Shown in pieces: positions 53,499-60,708 of a stretch of 64,000 nucleotides of DNA. The notes beneath the pieces were generated by a model that was not told the origin of the DNA, made no database searches, and saw only the letters and a list, made by a program, of their open reading frames with translations. Origin of the DNA: Flavobacterium taihuense (GTDB lineage Bacteria; Bacteroidota; Bacteroidia; Flavobacteriales; Flavobacteriaceae); assembly GCF_019351435.1 (NCBI RefSeq), contig NZ_JAHWYN010000001.1, forward strand, positions 3,785-67,784, in the 5' to 3' direction. Every line of letters begins with the position of its first letter. Position 1 is the first letter of the stretch. The position numbers and the translations under genes are program-made.

Positions 53499-54517
53499 AA
53501 ATTCTTAATAAAATTAAACTGATAATTCTTATTAAGAATAACTTTTTCAATACCTTTTCTAAGAGCTTTCAGAAATAATTGAGGTTCTTTAAAAATATAA
53601 ATAAACACTAGCTTCATTTCAATTCCTATATTACCTTTTAATAGCAATAAGTAAGATATTAAAATTGTATTTTGAAAAATTTTTAAATCAATCATTTCAC
53701 GCTCCTGTTTATCCAAGTAGGAACTAAATTTGAGAAGAATCAAATGTAAATCTTTAATATGTAATTTTCTAAATATAACCCCACCTCTGCCATCACTAAT
53801 GTTAGTTGAGTCTCTTTTTTTTTTCCAAAAGACTTCATTGGTAAAGCCAACGCGACAATTCAAATTTTTAAAAATCATTTCAAGCTGTAAAAACCAATCA
53901 TCACCAATATTTACTTGAGAATTCCATCCAAAAGGAATTGAAGATTTTTTTATAATTAGACCAGAACTTGCCGCTATAGAATCAATTAACAAAAGTCTTC
54001 TAAATTCAGCATAATCAAAAATATAACAACCCTTATTTGGAATATTTATATTATTCAAAAATTTAGGAAAAATATTTACGTGGTATTTACTAAAATTATA
54101 GTGTTCCCAATTAGAAAAGAATAAATCTAACTTATGTTCTATCATACATCCAATACTATTTTCAAGATATTCATCATACCACATATCATCCGAATCAAGG
54201 GGCGCAATAATTTCACCCTTAGCGTATTTTAAACCAACATTTCTTGTGTCAGCTTGCCCAGTGTGCTTTTTTTGGATATATACAACCTTGTTGCCAAAAC
54301 TTGAAACTATATATTTGGTATTATCGGTAGAACCGTCATCAACTATAATAATTTCAATATTTTTATAAGTCTGTTTAATAACAGAATCAATTGTCGCGTG
54401 CAAAGAATAACTACGGTTATAAGTAGGTATAACAACAGAAACAAGAGGAAAATCAATATTATTAATCAAGTTAAATTTGTTTTTGTGTTTAAAAAAACTT
54501 TTGTTTATGGAAAACAA
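53495..54517 (-). CDS. GT2-family glycosyltransferase
   Basis: A 340-residue glycosyltransferase with an N-terminal GT-A fold. PLVSVVIPTYNRSYSLHATIDSVIKQTYKNIEIIIVDDGSTDNT (about residues 24-67) is the classical GT2 start. The DXD-type metal/nucleotide motif is GEIIAPLDSDDMWYDEY (about 106-122). The C-terminal ~120 residues are not characteristic. No transmembrane anchor is obvious. It is the first gene of the operon GT2-UbiA-cyclase. It may glycosylate the product of the UbiA/cyclase pair or belong to surface polysaccharide synthesis with the Wzz-like gene; the sequence does not decide. Confidence 0.88.
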   Translation of the reverse strand: MFSINKSFFKHKNKFNLINNIDFPLVSVVIPTYNRSYSLHATIDSVIKQTYKNIEIIIVDDGSTDNTKYIVSSFGNKVVYIQKKHTGQADTRNVGLKYAKGEIIAPLDSDDMWYDEYLENSIGCMIEHKLDLFFSNWEHYNFSKYHVNIFPKFLNNINIPNKGCYIFDYAEFRRLLLIDSIAASSGLIIKKSSIPFGWNSQVNIGDDWFLQLEMIFKNLNCRVGFTNEVFWKKKRDSTNISDGRGGVIFRKLHIKDLHLILLKFSSYLDKQEREMIDLKIFQNTILISYLLLLKGNIGIEMKLVFIYIFKEPQLFLKALRKGIEKVILNKNYQFNFIKNL

Positions 54518-54662
54518 ATCTAATCAATTATTTATATAAAAGATAGAAATAATTAAATCAATAAAATGATTTTTAAATTATGCAGATAGTAGTAAATATC
54601 TATAAATCGGATTACATATTTCACCAACTCTAAATAAGTAATTAAATCAAGTTTACAAAATA

Positions 54663-54688
54663 AAAAAGAGGCCTAATTGCCTCTTTTT
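54663..54688 (-). terminator. Terminator at the end of the DUF6327-like gene
   Basis: AAAAAGAGGC (54663-54672) and GCCTCTTTTT (54679-54688) form a perfect 10-bp stem around CTAATT. The 3' arm on the minus strand ends in a T-run, and the stem overlaps the last codons of the gene. Confidence 0.85.
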
Positions 54689-54927
54689 CTATTTAAAAAA
54701 TAACTGACCACATACGGAAAAACTGCTTTAATAATTGAAAGTAATTGACTTGGAATAGCATCTTTATAAGGCGCTAAAAATCCGTTAACTATATTTTCAG
54801 GAGTGATAGAGTCCCTTGTTCTTTGAACACTTAACACAAGTTTTTGGTAACTGATTTCTTTTTCCAATTTTAAGATTTCCAATTCACGATCAATCTCTGC
54901 GTAAGATGAATATTTTTTTGATTCCAT
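54673..54927 (-). CDS. Small DUF6327-like protein
   Basis: An 84-residue protein. A charged helix (residues 1-30, KYSSYAEIDRELEILKLEKEISYQKLVLSV) precedes a C-terminal hydrophobic segment (SQLLSIIKAVFPYVVSYFLN) with a basic end (RKRGN). It matches small proteins found behind YtxH and phage-holin-like genes in Flavobacteriia. It starts 3 bp from the holin-like gene's stop and shares its transcript. Function unknown; possible membrane-anchored stress protein. Confidence 0.65.
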   Translation of the reverse strand: MESKKYSSYAEIDRELEILKLEKEISYQKLVLSVQRTRDSITPENIVNGFLAPYKDAIPSQLLSIIKAVFPYVVSYFLNRKRGN

Positions 54928-54929
54928 AT

Positions 54930-55280
54930 TTAATCGTTAAAAAAGATTTCAGAAAATTTAGCTAAAATTGGCCCTTCAATTACTTTTTCTTTGACTAAAA
55001 ATAAAAGTAAAGTCGCAACTAAATAAAATCCTCCCACTATAAGAAAACCAATAGCATAACTGTCATAATAAGTACCTATTGCAAGAGCTGTGGCAATTGA
55101 GCCAAATAATAAGACCATAGTGATGCACAATAAAATTAAAGTAAACTTTAAAATCATTGTGGTAGATTTCATGGCAACCTTAAAACCCCATAATTTATAG
55201 TAGGAAGCTGTACTTTCAAAATAAGCCTGAGCCTGATCTTGAATATTTTCGGTATTTTCTTTTATTTTATCGAAAGCCAT
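54930..55280 (-). CDS. Phage-holin-like (DUF1469) membrane protein
   Basis: A 116-residue protein with two transmembrane helices (about residues 42-66, MILKFTLILLCITMVLLFGSIATALAIG and about 74-96, AIGFLIVGGFYLVATLLLFLV) and a preceding soluble helix. It fits the Phage_holin_3_6/DUF1469 family, which despite its name is usually a chromosomal, non-lytic membrane protein. It lies between YtxH and the DUF6327-like gene, the usual arrangement in this group. There are no phage genes nearby. Confidence 0.75.
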   Translation of the reverse strand: MAFDKIKENTENIQDQAQAYFESTASYYKLWGFKVAMKSTTMILKFTLILLCITMVLLFGSIATALAIGTYYDSYAIGFLIVGGFYLVATLLLFLVKEKVIEGPILAKFSEIFFND

Positions 55281-55292
55281 AGATGCAACAAT

Positions 55293-55622
55293 TTATTTCT
55301 GAAATTTAGCATTTTTTAATTTAAGTTCTGCTAATTTATTTTCCAAAAAAGAAATTACATCTTCAGTCTTATGACTTAATGTAGAAACTATGTTTTCAAA
55401 ATTACCATCAATATCGTCTTTGGCCACCATAGCTTTACCAATAACTTTTTCAGAAACTTCATGGAATTTATCCTGAAGATTATGTTTTGCATCATCAAAA
55501 CCATCTTTCAACTTTTCTCTAGTTTTGGACCCTTTATCTGGAGCGAACAAAATTCCAACCCCTGCTCCTATAGCGGCTCCCACTAAAATAGCTACAATTG
55601 TATTTCCAGTATTATTTGACAT
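55293..55622 (-). CDS. YtxH domain protein
   Basis: A 109-residue protein. An N-terminal glycine-rich membrane segment (residues 9-28, AILVGAAIGAGVGILFAPDKG) and the motif FAPDKGSKTREKLKDG are the YtxH signature. The rest is a charged helix region (HNLQDKFHEVSEKVIGKAM ... LAELKLKNAKFQK). YtxH proteins are linked to general and envelope stress responses; the molecular role is unclear. It is the first gene of a three-gene operon with the holin-like and DUF6327-like genes. Confidence 0.85.
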   Translation of the reverse strand: MSNNTGNTIVAILVGAAIGAGVGILFAPDKGSKTREKLKDGFDDAKHNLQDKFHEVSEKVIGKAMVAKDDIDGNFENIVSTLSHKTEDVISFLENKLAELKLKNAKFQK

Positions 55623-56188
55623 AAAATTTAAATTTAAAAGGTTACTACTTATAAAAATACAACTTTATTAACAAATATGTGTTAACAAGCCGTTAAAGTC
55701 TAAAATATTAAGCTAAAACGCAAAATAAAGAGCTTAATTGAATTAAAATCTAAAAAACATACACATTCATAGAAAAAAAAATAAAAGAGATTAAAAGAGA
55801 GATATATAAGTCATTATTTATCAATAAAAACAATTTAAAATTAAATAACTATACCTAAAACAAATAATAAATATATTCTATAATTTAAAAATTATAATAA
55901 TAAAAAATGATTTTAATATCTTTTGGGTGAAGAAGTGAAATCTTGCCTTAAAAACTAAAAATTTGAATGTATTTAAAAGAAAACTAAAATTTAAAGCTTC
56001 TATTTAATCAAAATTTAAAAATGGTAAAATGGCATCACTAAAAAATAAAAATAGCTTACATTTAGTTTATTAAAGCTGTTTTTAATAAGATATTTTTATT
56101 GATTTATTAAATTAAATAAATATTCCATATAATAGAAAAGCGCCTTATAGAAAAGCGCTTTTAATTGATATAATCTATAATTTAAAAC
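55623..56188. other. Long AT-rich intergenic region
   Basis: About 566 bases, extremely AT-rich, without an ORF that I can support on either strand and without a clear structured RNA. The right end contains the glnS terminator (56136-56162). The left end should hold the YtxH promoter, but I found no full consensus match. Confidence 0.6.
56136..56162 (-). terminator. glnS terminator
   Basis: AAAAGCGC (56136-56143) and GCGCTTTT (56155-56162) form an 8-bp stem about 26 bp after the glnS stop. The minus-strand tail (TTTTCTATTA) is moderately T-rich. Confidence 0.65.
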
Positions 56189-58285
56189 TTATATAGAATT
56201 AAGAACTTCCAAAACTTTTTCGTTCTTTTCTAAATTTCTCAAATCTGCAATTTGCGATTCAAACAGAGAAAAATTTACTAAATCTCGTTTGATATTTAAT
56301 ACAACAAAAATACGAACTGCTGCTAATTGACTTTTTAAAGACATAGTATAGAGTTTATGTATTACCTCTTGATCTACATCATTAGCCGATACTTTATCTG
56401 AAAAATGCAACAGTAAATTTGCAAACAATAATGAGTTGTTGTCATTCTTCACATTCTTGATAACCGTTTGACAAAGCAAACTGAAATTATCAATAGATTT
56501 GATGTTATCAACAATAGTGTTTAACAGTAAAGAAGCATTCTTTTCGTCTTTTTCCTTTACGTATTTATTGATCTCTTTTTGGGTATTCATTAACAAATTG
56601 GCTTCTTTTTTGTCCTTTTCTTCCCAAGCATCTTTAAGTCCAACTGTTTTATTAAAGACTAATTTTGAATCAGTTGTGTCTTTATCAACAACAAAATAAC
56701 CCAAACGTTGAAACTGAAAATGGTTTCCTATTTCAGCATCTGATAAGCTTGGTTCTACAAAACCTTTAACGATTTGCAACGAAGACTTATTCATAAATTC
56801 CAAGAAACTTTTCTCTTTATGGCTGTCCGGTGCTTCGTCAATAAACAAGCGATCATACAAGCGAACTTCTGCCTCGACAGCTGTTTTTACTGCAACCCAA
56901 TGCAAGGTTCCGGCCACTTTTCTTTGACTGGCTTCACTCCCACTCCCACTTCTGGAATCTTCATCATAGGTAACTTGAATCTCAGTTATAACACCTTTAG
57001 AATCCTTAGTAACACTCTCTCCTTTTATGATATATCCATTTTTTAGACGTACTTCATTACCAATACTCAAACGGAAAAATTTAGCTGGAGCTATTTCTAG
57101 AAAATCATCTCTTTCAATATATAATTCACGTGAAAAAGGGACTTTTCTAAACCCTGCACTTTCGTCTTCTTGATTATTTTCGGCTTCAAGCCACTCCTCT
57201 GCTCCTACTGGATAATTAGTAATAACCACTTTAACAGGATCTAAAACAGCCATAACTCTTGGAGCTGTCTTGTTTAAATCTTCACGTAAACAGAAATCTA
57301 AAAGAGAAACATCTATAATATTTTCGCGTTTAGCTACCCCAATTACATCACAAAATTTACGAATCGCCGCTGCCGTATAACCTCGTCTTCGCAATCCGGA
57401 AATAGTAGGCATTCTTGGATCATCCCATCCGTTTACAACATTTTCTTGTACTAATTGTAAAAGCTTACGCTTACTCATTACAGTATAATTCAAGTTCAAA
57501 CGAGCAAATTCATATTGATGAGGACGTACTCGATTTTCATCATAAATTTGATCCAAAAACCAATCATATAATTCACGGTGCATCACAAACTCCAAAGTAC
57601 AAATTGAGTGCGAAATTTGCTCAATATAATCACTTTCACCATGTGCGAAATCATACATTGGATATATATTCCAATCATTTCCTGTACGATGATGATGGCG
57701 ATGTAATATTCTGTACATCAAAGGATCACGCATCAACATATTAGTCGAAGCCATATCTATTTTAGCTCTCAAAACATGACTGCCTTCCGGAAAATCACCT
57801 TTTTTCATTCCTTCAAAAAGCGTTAAATTTTCTTCAATAGAACGATTTCTATAAGGTCCATCAACACCTGGTTGCGTTGGAGTCCCTTTTTGAATCGCCA
57901 TATCTTCAGAAGACTGACTGTCAACATACGCTTTACCATTCTTAATCATAGCAACAGCCCATTCGTATAATTGCTGGAAATAGTCAGATGAATACAATTC
58001 TTCAGACCAGTTGAAACCCAACCATTTTAAATCTTCTTTAATAGCATCAACATATTCCTGCTCTTCTTTGGCCGGATTGGTATCATCAAAACGCAAATTT
58101 ACTGGCGCATTGTATTTTAAACCTAAACCAAAATTAAGACAGATAGATTTGGCGTGGCCAATATGTAAATATCCGTTAGGTTCTGGTGGAAAACGAAAGC
58201 GCAATCTATCTTGTGGAAAACCGTTTGTTAAACTGTCTTCTATAATTTGTTCAATAAAATGAAGTGATTTCTCTTCTGATGCCAT
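56189..58285 (-). CDS. glnS: Glutaminyl-tRNA synthetase with C-terminal extension
   Basis: A class I synthetase charging tRNA-Gln. The HIGH motif is NGYLHIGHAK (H41-H44) and the KMSKS-like loop is VMSKRKL (about 268-274). PPEPNGYL, RFDDTNP, MYDFAHGESDYIEQISHSICTLEF and the two anticodon-binding beta barrels are clear up to about residue 560. The last ~140 residues (KKEANLLMNTQKEINKYVKEKDEKNASLL to the end) are an extra helical, charged region absent from E. coli GlnRS (554 residues). It could be a tRNA-binding appendage; YqeY fusions exist in other GlnRS proteins, but I see no YqeY signature. Its presence means tRNA-Gln need not be made by the amidotransferase route. Confidence 0.95.
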   Translation of the reverse strand: MASEEKSLHFIEQIIEDSLTNGFPQDRLRFRFPPEPNGYLHIGHAKSICLNFGLGLKYNAPVNLRFDDTNPAKEEQEYVDAIKEDLKWLGFNWSEELYSSDYFQQLYEWAVAMIKNGKAYVDSQSSEDMAIQKGTPTQPGVDGPYRNRSIEENLTLFEGMKKGDFPEGSHVLRAKIDMASTNMLMRDPLMYRILHRHHHRTGNDWNIYPMYDFAHGESDYIEQISHSICTLEFVMHRELYDWFLDQIYDENRVRPHQYEFARLNLNYTVMSKRKLLQLVQENVVNGWDDPRMPTISGLRRRGYTAAAIRKFCDVIGVAKRENIIDVSLLDFCLREDLNKTAPRVMAVLDPVKVVITNYPVGAEEWLEAENNQEDESAGFRKVPFSRELYIERDDFLEIAPAKFFRLSIGNEVRLKNGYIIKGESVTKDSKGVITEIQVTYDEDSRSGSGSEASQRKVAGTLHWVAVKTAVEAEVRLYDRLFIDEAPDSHKEKSFLEFMNKSSLQIVKGFVEPSLSDAEIGNHFQFQRLGYFVVDKDTTDSKLVFNKTVGLKDAWEEKDKKEANLLMNTQKEINKYVKEKDEKNASLLLNTIVDNIKSIDNFSLLCQTVIKNVKNDNNSLLFANLLLHFSDKVSANDVDQEVIHKLYTMSLKSQLAAVRIFVVLNIKRDLVNFSLFESQIADLRNLEKNEKVLEVLNSI

Positions 58286-58525
58286 TTTTAAATAATTTTA
58301 GCAAAGATAAAAAATAGATGACAGATAATAGACAATAAGATAATAGACTTTAAAGAAAAAAAGGCTGGCTATTTTTAATACATTTGTATAAATATTTTGT
58401 TTGTTTTGAATAAAAAAGACGGTTATTCAAGATGTAAAAATCTATGAAAAGGAACATTACAACAAAAATTAAAGTTTAAAATCATTGCGATTCTAAACAT
58501 GAATTAATTACTGAAAAATATAAAA

Positions 58526-58894
58526 ATGGGAACAATAAGATTAAAAAACATCCGTACATATTCATATCATGGATGTTTGATAGAAGAAGGAAAAATAGGC
58601 TCCGATTATAGTGTCGACTTGGAAATAAAAACCAATTTGAAGCATTCTTCTGAGTCCGATAACTTGAAAGATACGGTAGATTATGTACATTTAAATACCA
58701 TTGTAGTAGAGGAAATGGCTATTCGTTCCAATTTATTGGAGCATGTAGCCAAAAGAATTATAGATAGAGCCTTAGCTGAACTGGAAACCGTTTCAAAAAT
58801 AAAAGTGGGTGTTTCAAAAATAAATCCTCCTATAGGTGGTGATGTAGAAGCGGTTACCATAGAAATGGAAGAAGAACGTTTTTATAATTTGTAA
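58526..58894 (+). CDS. folB: Dihydroneopterin aldolase
   Basis: A 122-residue enzyme of folate synthesis; converts 7,8-dihydroneopterin to 6-hydroxymethyl-dihydropterin and glycolaldehyde. The pattern IRLKNIRTYSYHGCLIEEGKIGSDYSVDLEI (residues 3-34) has the conserved HGC/Glu motif, and DTVDYVHLNTIVVEEM, LEHVAKRIIDRAL and the C-terminal KVGVSKINPPIGGDVEAVTIEM are typical. It probably shares no operon with neighbours, since glnS is divergent and tRNA-Cys follows after 85 bp. Confidence 0.92.
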   Translation: MGTIRLKNIRTYSYHGCLIEEGKIGSDYSVDLEIKTNLKHSSESDNLKDTVDYVHLNTIVVEEMAIRSNLLEHVAKRIIDRALAELETVSKIKVGVSKINPPIGGDVEAVTIEMEEERFYNL

Positions 58895-58954
58895 CAATTG
58901 CCATAAAAATGGAAAAAAGTTAACTTTAAACTTTTAAACTTTAAATTTTTAAGT

Positions 58955-58962
58955 TACTTTTG
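58955..58962 (+). promoter_or_regulatory. Candidate tRNA-Cys -7 element
   Basis: TACTTTTG fits TAnnTTTG, 17 bp before the tRNA. The -33 region has TTTTA rather than TTG. Confidence 0.4.
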
Positions 58963-58978
58963 CCATCCGTTCAACAAT

Positions 58979-59049
58979 GGCGTCGTGGCCGAGCGGCTAG
59001 GCTGGGCTCTGCAAAAGCTCCTACTCCGGTTCGAATCCGGACGATGCCT
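58979..59049 (+). tRNA. tRNA-Cys (GCA)
   Basis: A cloverleaf can be drawn: acceptor GGCGTCG / CGATGCC (one G-T pair), anticodon arm GGGCT-CTGCAAA-AGCTC with anticodon GCA, and T-arm TCCGG-TTCGAAT-CCGGA. Discriminator base T at 59049. CCA is not encoded. It is followed by a strong terminator. Confidence 0.93.
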
Positions 59050-59051
59050 CT

Positions 59052-59083
59052 AAAACCTCTAAAGCAATTTAGAGGTTTTTTTT
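59052..59083 (+). terminator. tRNA-Cys terminator
   Basis: Perfect 12-bp stem AAAACCTCTAAA / TTTAGAGGTTTT closed by a GCAA tetraloop (59064-59067), then more T residues. Confidence 0.92.
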
Positions 59084-59119
59084 ATGTTTAATTTTTAGAA
59101 AAAATTAGATAAAGATATA

Positions 59120-59172
59120 GTTCGAATCCAGACGATGCTTAAAACCTCTAAAGCAATTTAGAGTTTTTTTTT
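59120..59172 (+). repeat. Decayed duplicate of tRNA-Cys 3' end and terminator
   Basis: GTTCGAATCCAGACGATGC, then AAAACCTCTAAAGCAATTTA and GAG-T9, repeat the T-arm/acceptor 3' end and terminator of tRNA-Cys (59029-59083) with one substitution and small deletions. No 5' half of a tRNA is present. The duplicate is 91 bp downstream. Confidence 0.9.
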
Positions 59173-59241
59173 ATATCATTTTTTCTAAAAATGAAGTAAA
59201 TACAATCTTCAAATCTATATAATTCACCAAAAAAAAGAAAC

Positions 59242-59277
59242 AAAAAAAAGGAACTAAATAATAGTTCCTTTTTTTTA
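59242..59277. terminator. Terminator between tRNA region and LysE-type gene
   Basis: AAAAAAAAGGAACTA and TAGTTCCTTTTTTTT pair around AATAA. It works in both directions; on the minus strand it ends the LysE-type gene (stop at 59292). Confidence 0.85.
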
Positions 59278-59291
59278 ATCTTATAGAAAAT

Positions 59292-59969
59292 TTACTTGTC
59301 TATTTTTTCGAAAGCATTTTTTACCATTTGTTTTTCCTCTGGAAACCAGCCTTGAAAGATTAAAACCAGTCCAAAAATCATTAGAACAACACTAATTCCT
59401 CTTTTGATTTTGTAGATATTTTTTGGTGTCATTTTGTGTTTCAATTGCTTTGCTAAAGCTATTTTGATGCAATCAATACTTAAATAAGTAATAATTACTG
59501 AGATGAAAAATGTAAGCACTCTCGAGGTTTCCATTTCTAATTTTGGTCCAACTGAAATAATAACGGCTAACCAAAAACCAAGTACACCAATGTTAATAAT
59601 ATTCAGAAAAAAACCTTTGAAAAAAAGTCCAAGGTAATTTTTTTTTATAATCTCATTATCAATTGTTTTCGTGTTCACTTTCTTTTCTTTTTTTGTTCCT
59701 AAAAAAGATATAAAGCCATAAGCCATCATAATAAAACCTCCAAAAATAAACAGGGAAGAATTATCATTTAAACTTTGAATCAATCTATAACTACCTAAAT
59801 AAGCAATTGTTATAAAAAAAACATCTCCTAAAACAACACCTAAATCAAAAACTAAAGCAGCTCTAAATCCTTTAATTATACTTGTTTCAAGTAAAATAAA
59901 AAAAACAGGGCCAATCATAAAACTCAATAGAACTCCCCAAGGAATACCAGTTAAAATATCGTTTATCAT
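59292..59969 (-). CDS. LysE/RhtB-type translocator
   Basis: A 225-residue transporter with six predicted helices. The N-terminal motif PWGVLLSFMIGPVFFILLETSIIKGFRAALVFDLGVVLGDVFFITIAYLG (residues 10-60) is characteristic of LysE/RhtB amino-acid exporters (G-x-x-x-GP-x-x-x-x-x-x... then G-D). The loop with KKEKKVNTKTIDNEIIKKN at about 92-110 is charged. Substrate (amino acid or related compound) unknown. It precedes no gene in an operon; the GIN-domain gene upstream on the same strand is 34 bp away, so co-transcription is possible. Confidence 0.85.
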   Translation of the reverse strand: MINDILTGIPWGVLLSFMIGPVFFILLETSIIKGFRAALVFDLGVVLGDVFFITIAYLGSYRLIQSLNDNSSLFIFGGFIMMAYGFISFLGTKKEKKVNTKTIDNEIIKKNYLGLFFKGFFLNIINIGVLGFWLAVIISVGPKLEMETSRVLTFFISVIITYLSIDCIKIALAKQLKHKMTPKNIYKIKRGISVVLMIFGLVLIFQGWFPEEKQMVKNAFEKIDK

Positions 59970-60003
59970 TAAAAAATGACTTTAAAAATTGGTTACAAAT
60001 TTA

Positions 60004-60669
60004 CTATTTCTGAACTATTGTTCCTCCCATAAAAGTTTCTTGTTTTATTTCTTTTGGCGTACCATAAATAAAAATAGTACCCCCGGCTTTTATTTTTGCA
60101 TCCACAAGTGAACTGGCTCTTACATCAGCGCTACCTCCTGCTGATAAACTAACAGTTGTTTGAAAAGTTTCTAAATCTCCAGCCTCTAAAACACCTCCCG
60201 AATTAATCAAAACCGATTGAGTGACTGCTTTCCCTATAATTTTAATAATTCCTCCAGAATACGCTTTAATAGTTGCTTTTTCGACATCTAATACTGCAGT
60301 AATCTTTGCTCCTTCCTGTGCTCCTAAAGTAATAGAAGTTTGCTTAAAAATATCAGCACAAGTTATACTACTTCCTTCATTAGCATCAATACTTTCAATT
60401 TTTTTGAAATATAATGTCACTTTAGCTTCATCACCAGACATTATTTTGGTTAATGGCATTCTTATTTTCAAAAGTCCGCTTTTATTAACAATTTCTACTT
60501 TACTTTGGCTTGTTCCGGTAATTACTGCTTTATTTTCAATAGAAGCGACTAATGTAACATTCAGTTTATCAAACACTTTTACATCATCAAAATCCTTAAG
60601 TTCTATCGTAGTTTGTGCAAAAGTAAATTGTACAAAAAATACAAAACCTATTAAAATTATCCTTTTCAT
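60004..60669 (-). CDS. Secreted head-GIN domain (DUF2807) protein
   Basis: A 221-residue protein with a signal peptide (MKRIILIGFVFFVQFTFA, then QTTIELKDFDDVKVFDKLNVTLV). The remainder is a repeating beta-helix-like pattern of alternating small and hydrophobic residues: VTLYFKKIESIDANEGSSITC, AYSGGIIKIIGKA, NSGGVLEAGDLET and SLSAGGSADVRASSLVDAKIKAGG, matching DUF2807 (putative auto-transporter adhesin, head GIN domain). The function is unproven. It lies 39 bp from rnr and 34 bp from the LysE gene, all on the minus strand. Confidence 0.88.
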   Translation of the reverse strand: MKRIILIGFVFFVQFTFAQTTIELKDFDDVKVFDKLNVTLVASIENKAVITGTSQSKVEIVNKSGLLKIRMPLTKIMSGDEAKVTLYFKKIESIDANEGSSITCADIFKQTSITLGAQEGAKITAVLDVEKATIKAYSGGIIKIIGKAVTQSVLINSGGVLEAGDLETFQTTVSLSAGGSADVRASSLVDAKIKAGGTIFIYGTPKEIKQETFMGGTIVQK

Positions 60670-60708
60670 GTTTTAAAATTTAATTGTTAATATGTCTATT
60701 TTAAAATC

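Noticed and set aside
54930..55280. A phage-holin-like protein that might indicate a prophage.
   Set aside because: No lysis, structural or integrase genes are present; this family is common as a chromosomal membrane protein next to YtxH.
57122..57137. Another parS-like sequence (TAATTCACGTGAAAAA) inside glnS.
   Set aside because: Only 13 of 16 bases match, and it sits alone within a conserved coding region; the CACGTG core is likely by chance.
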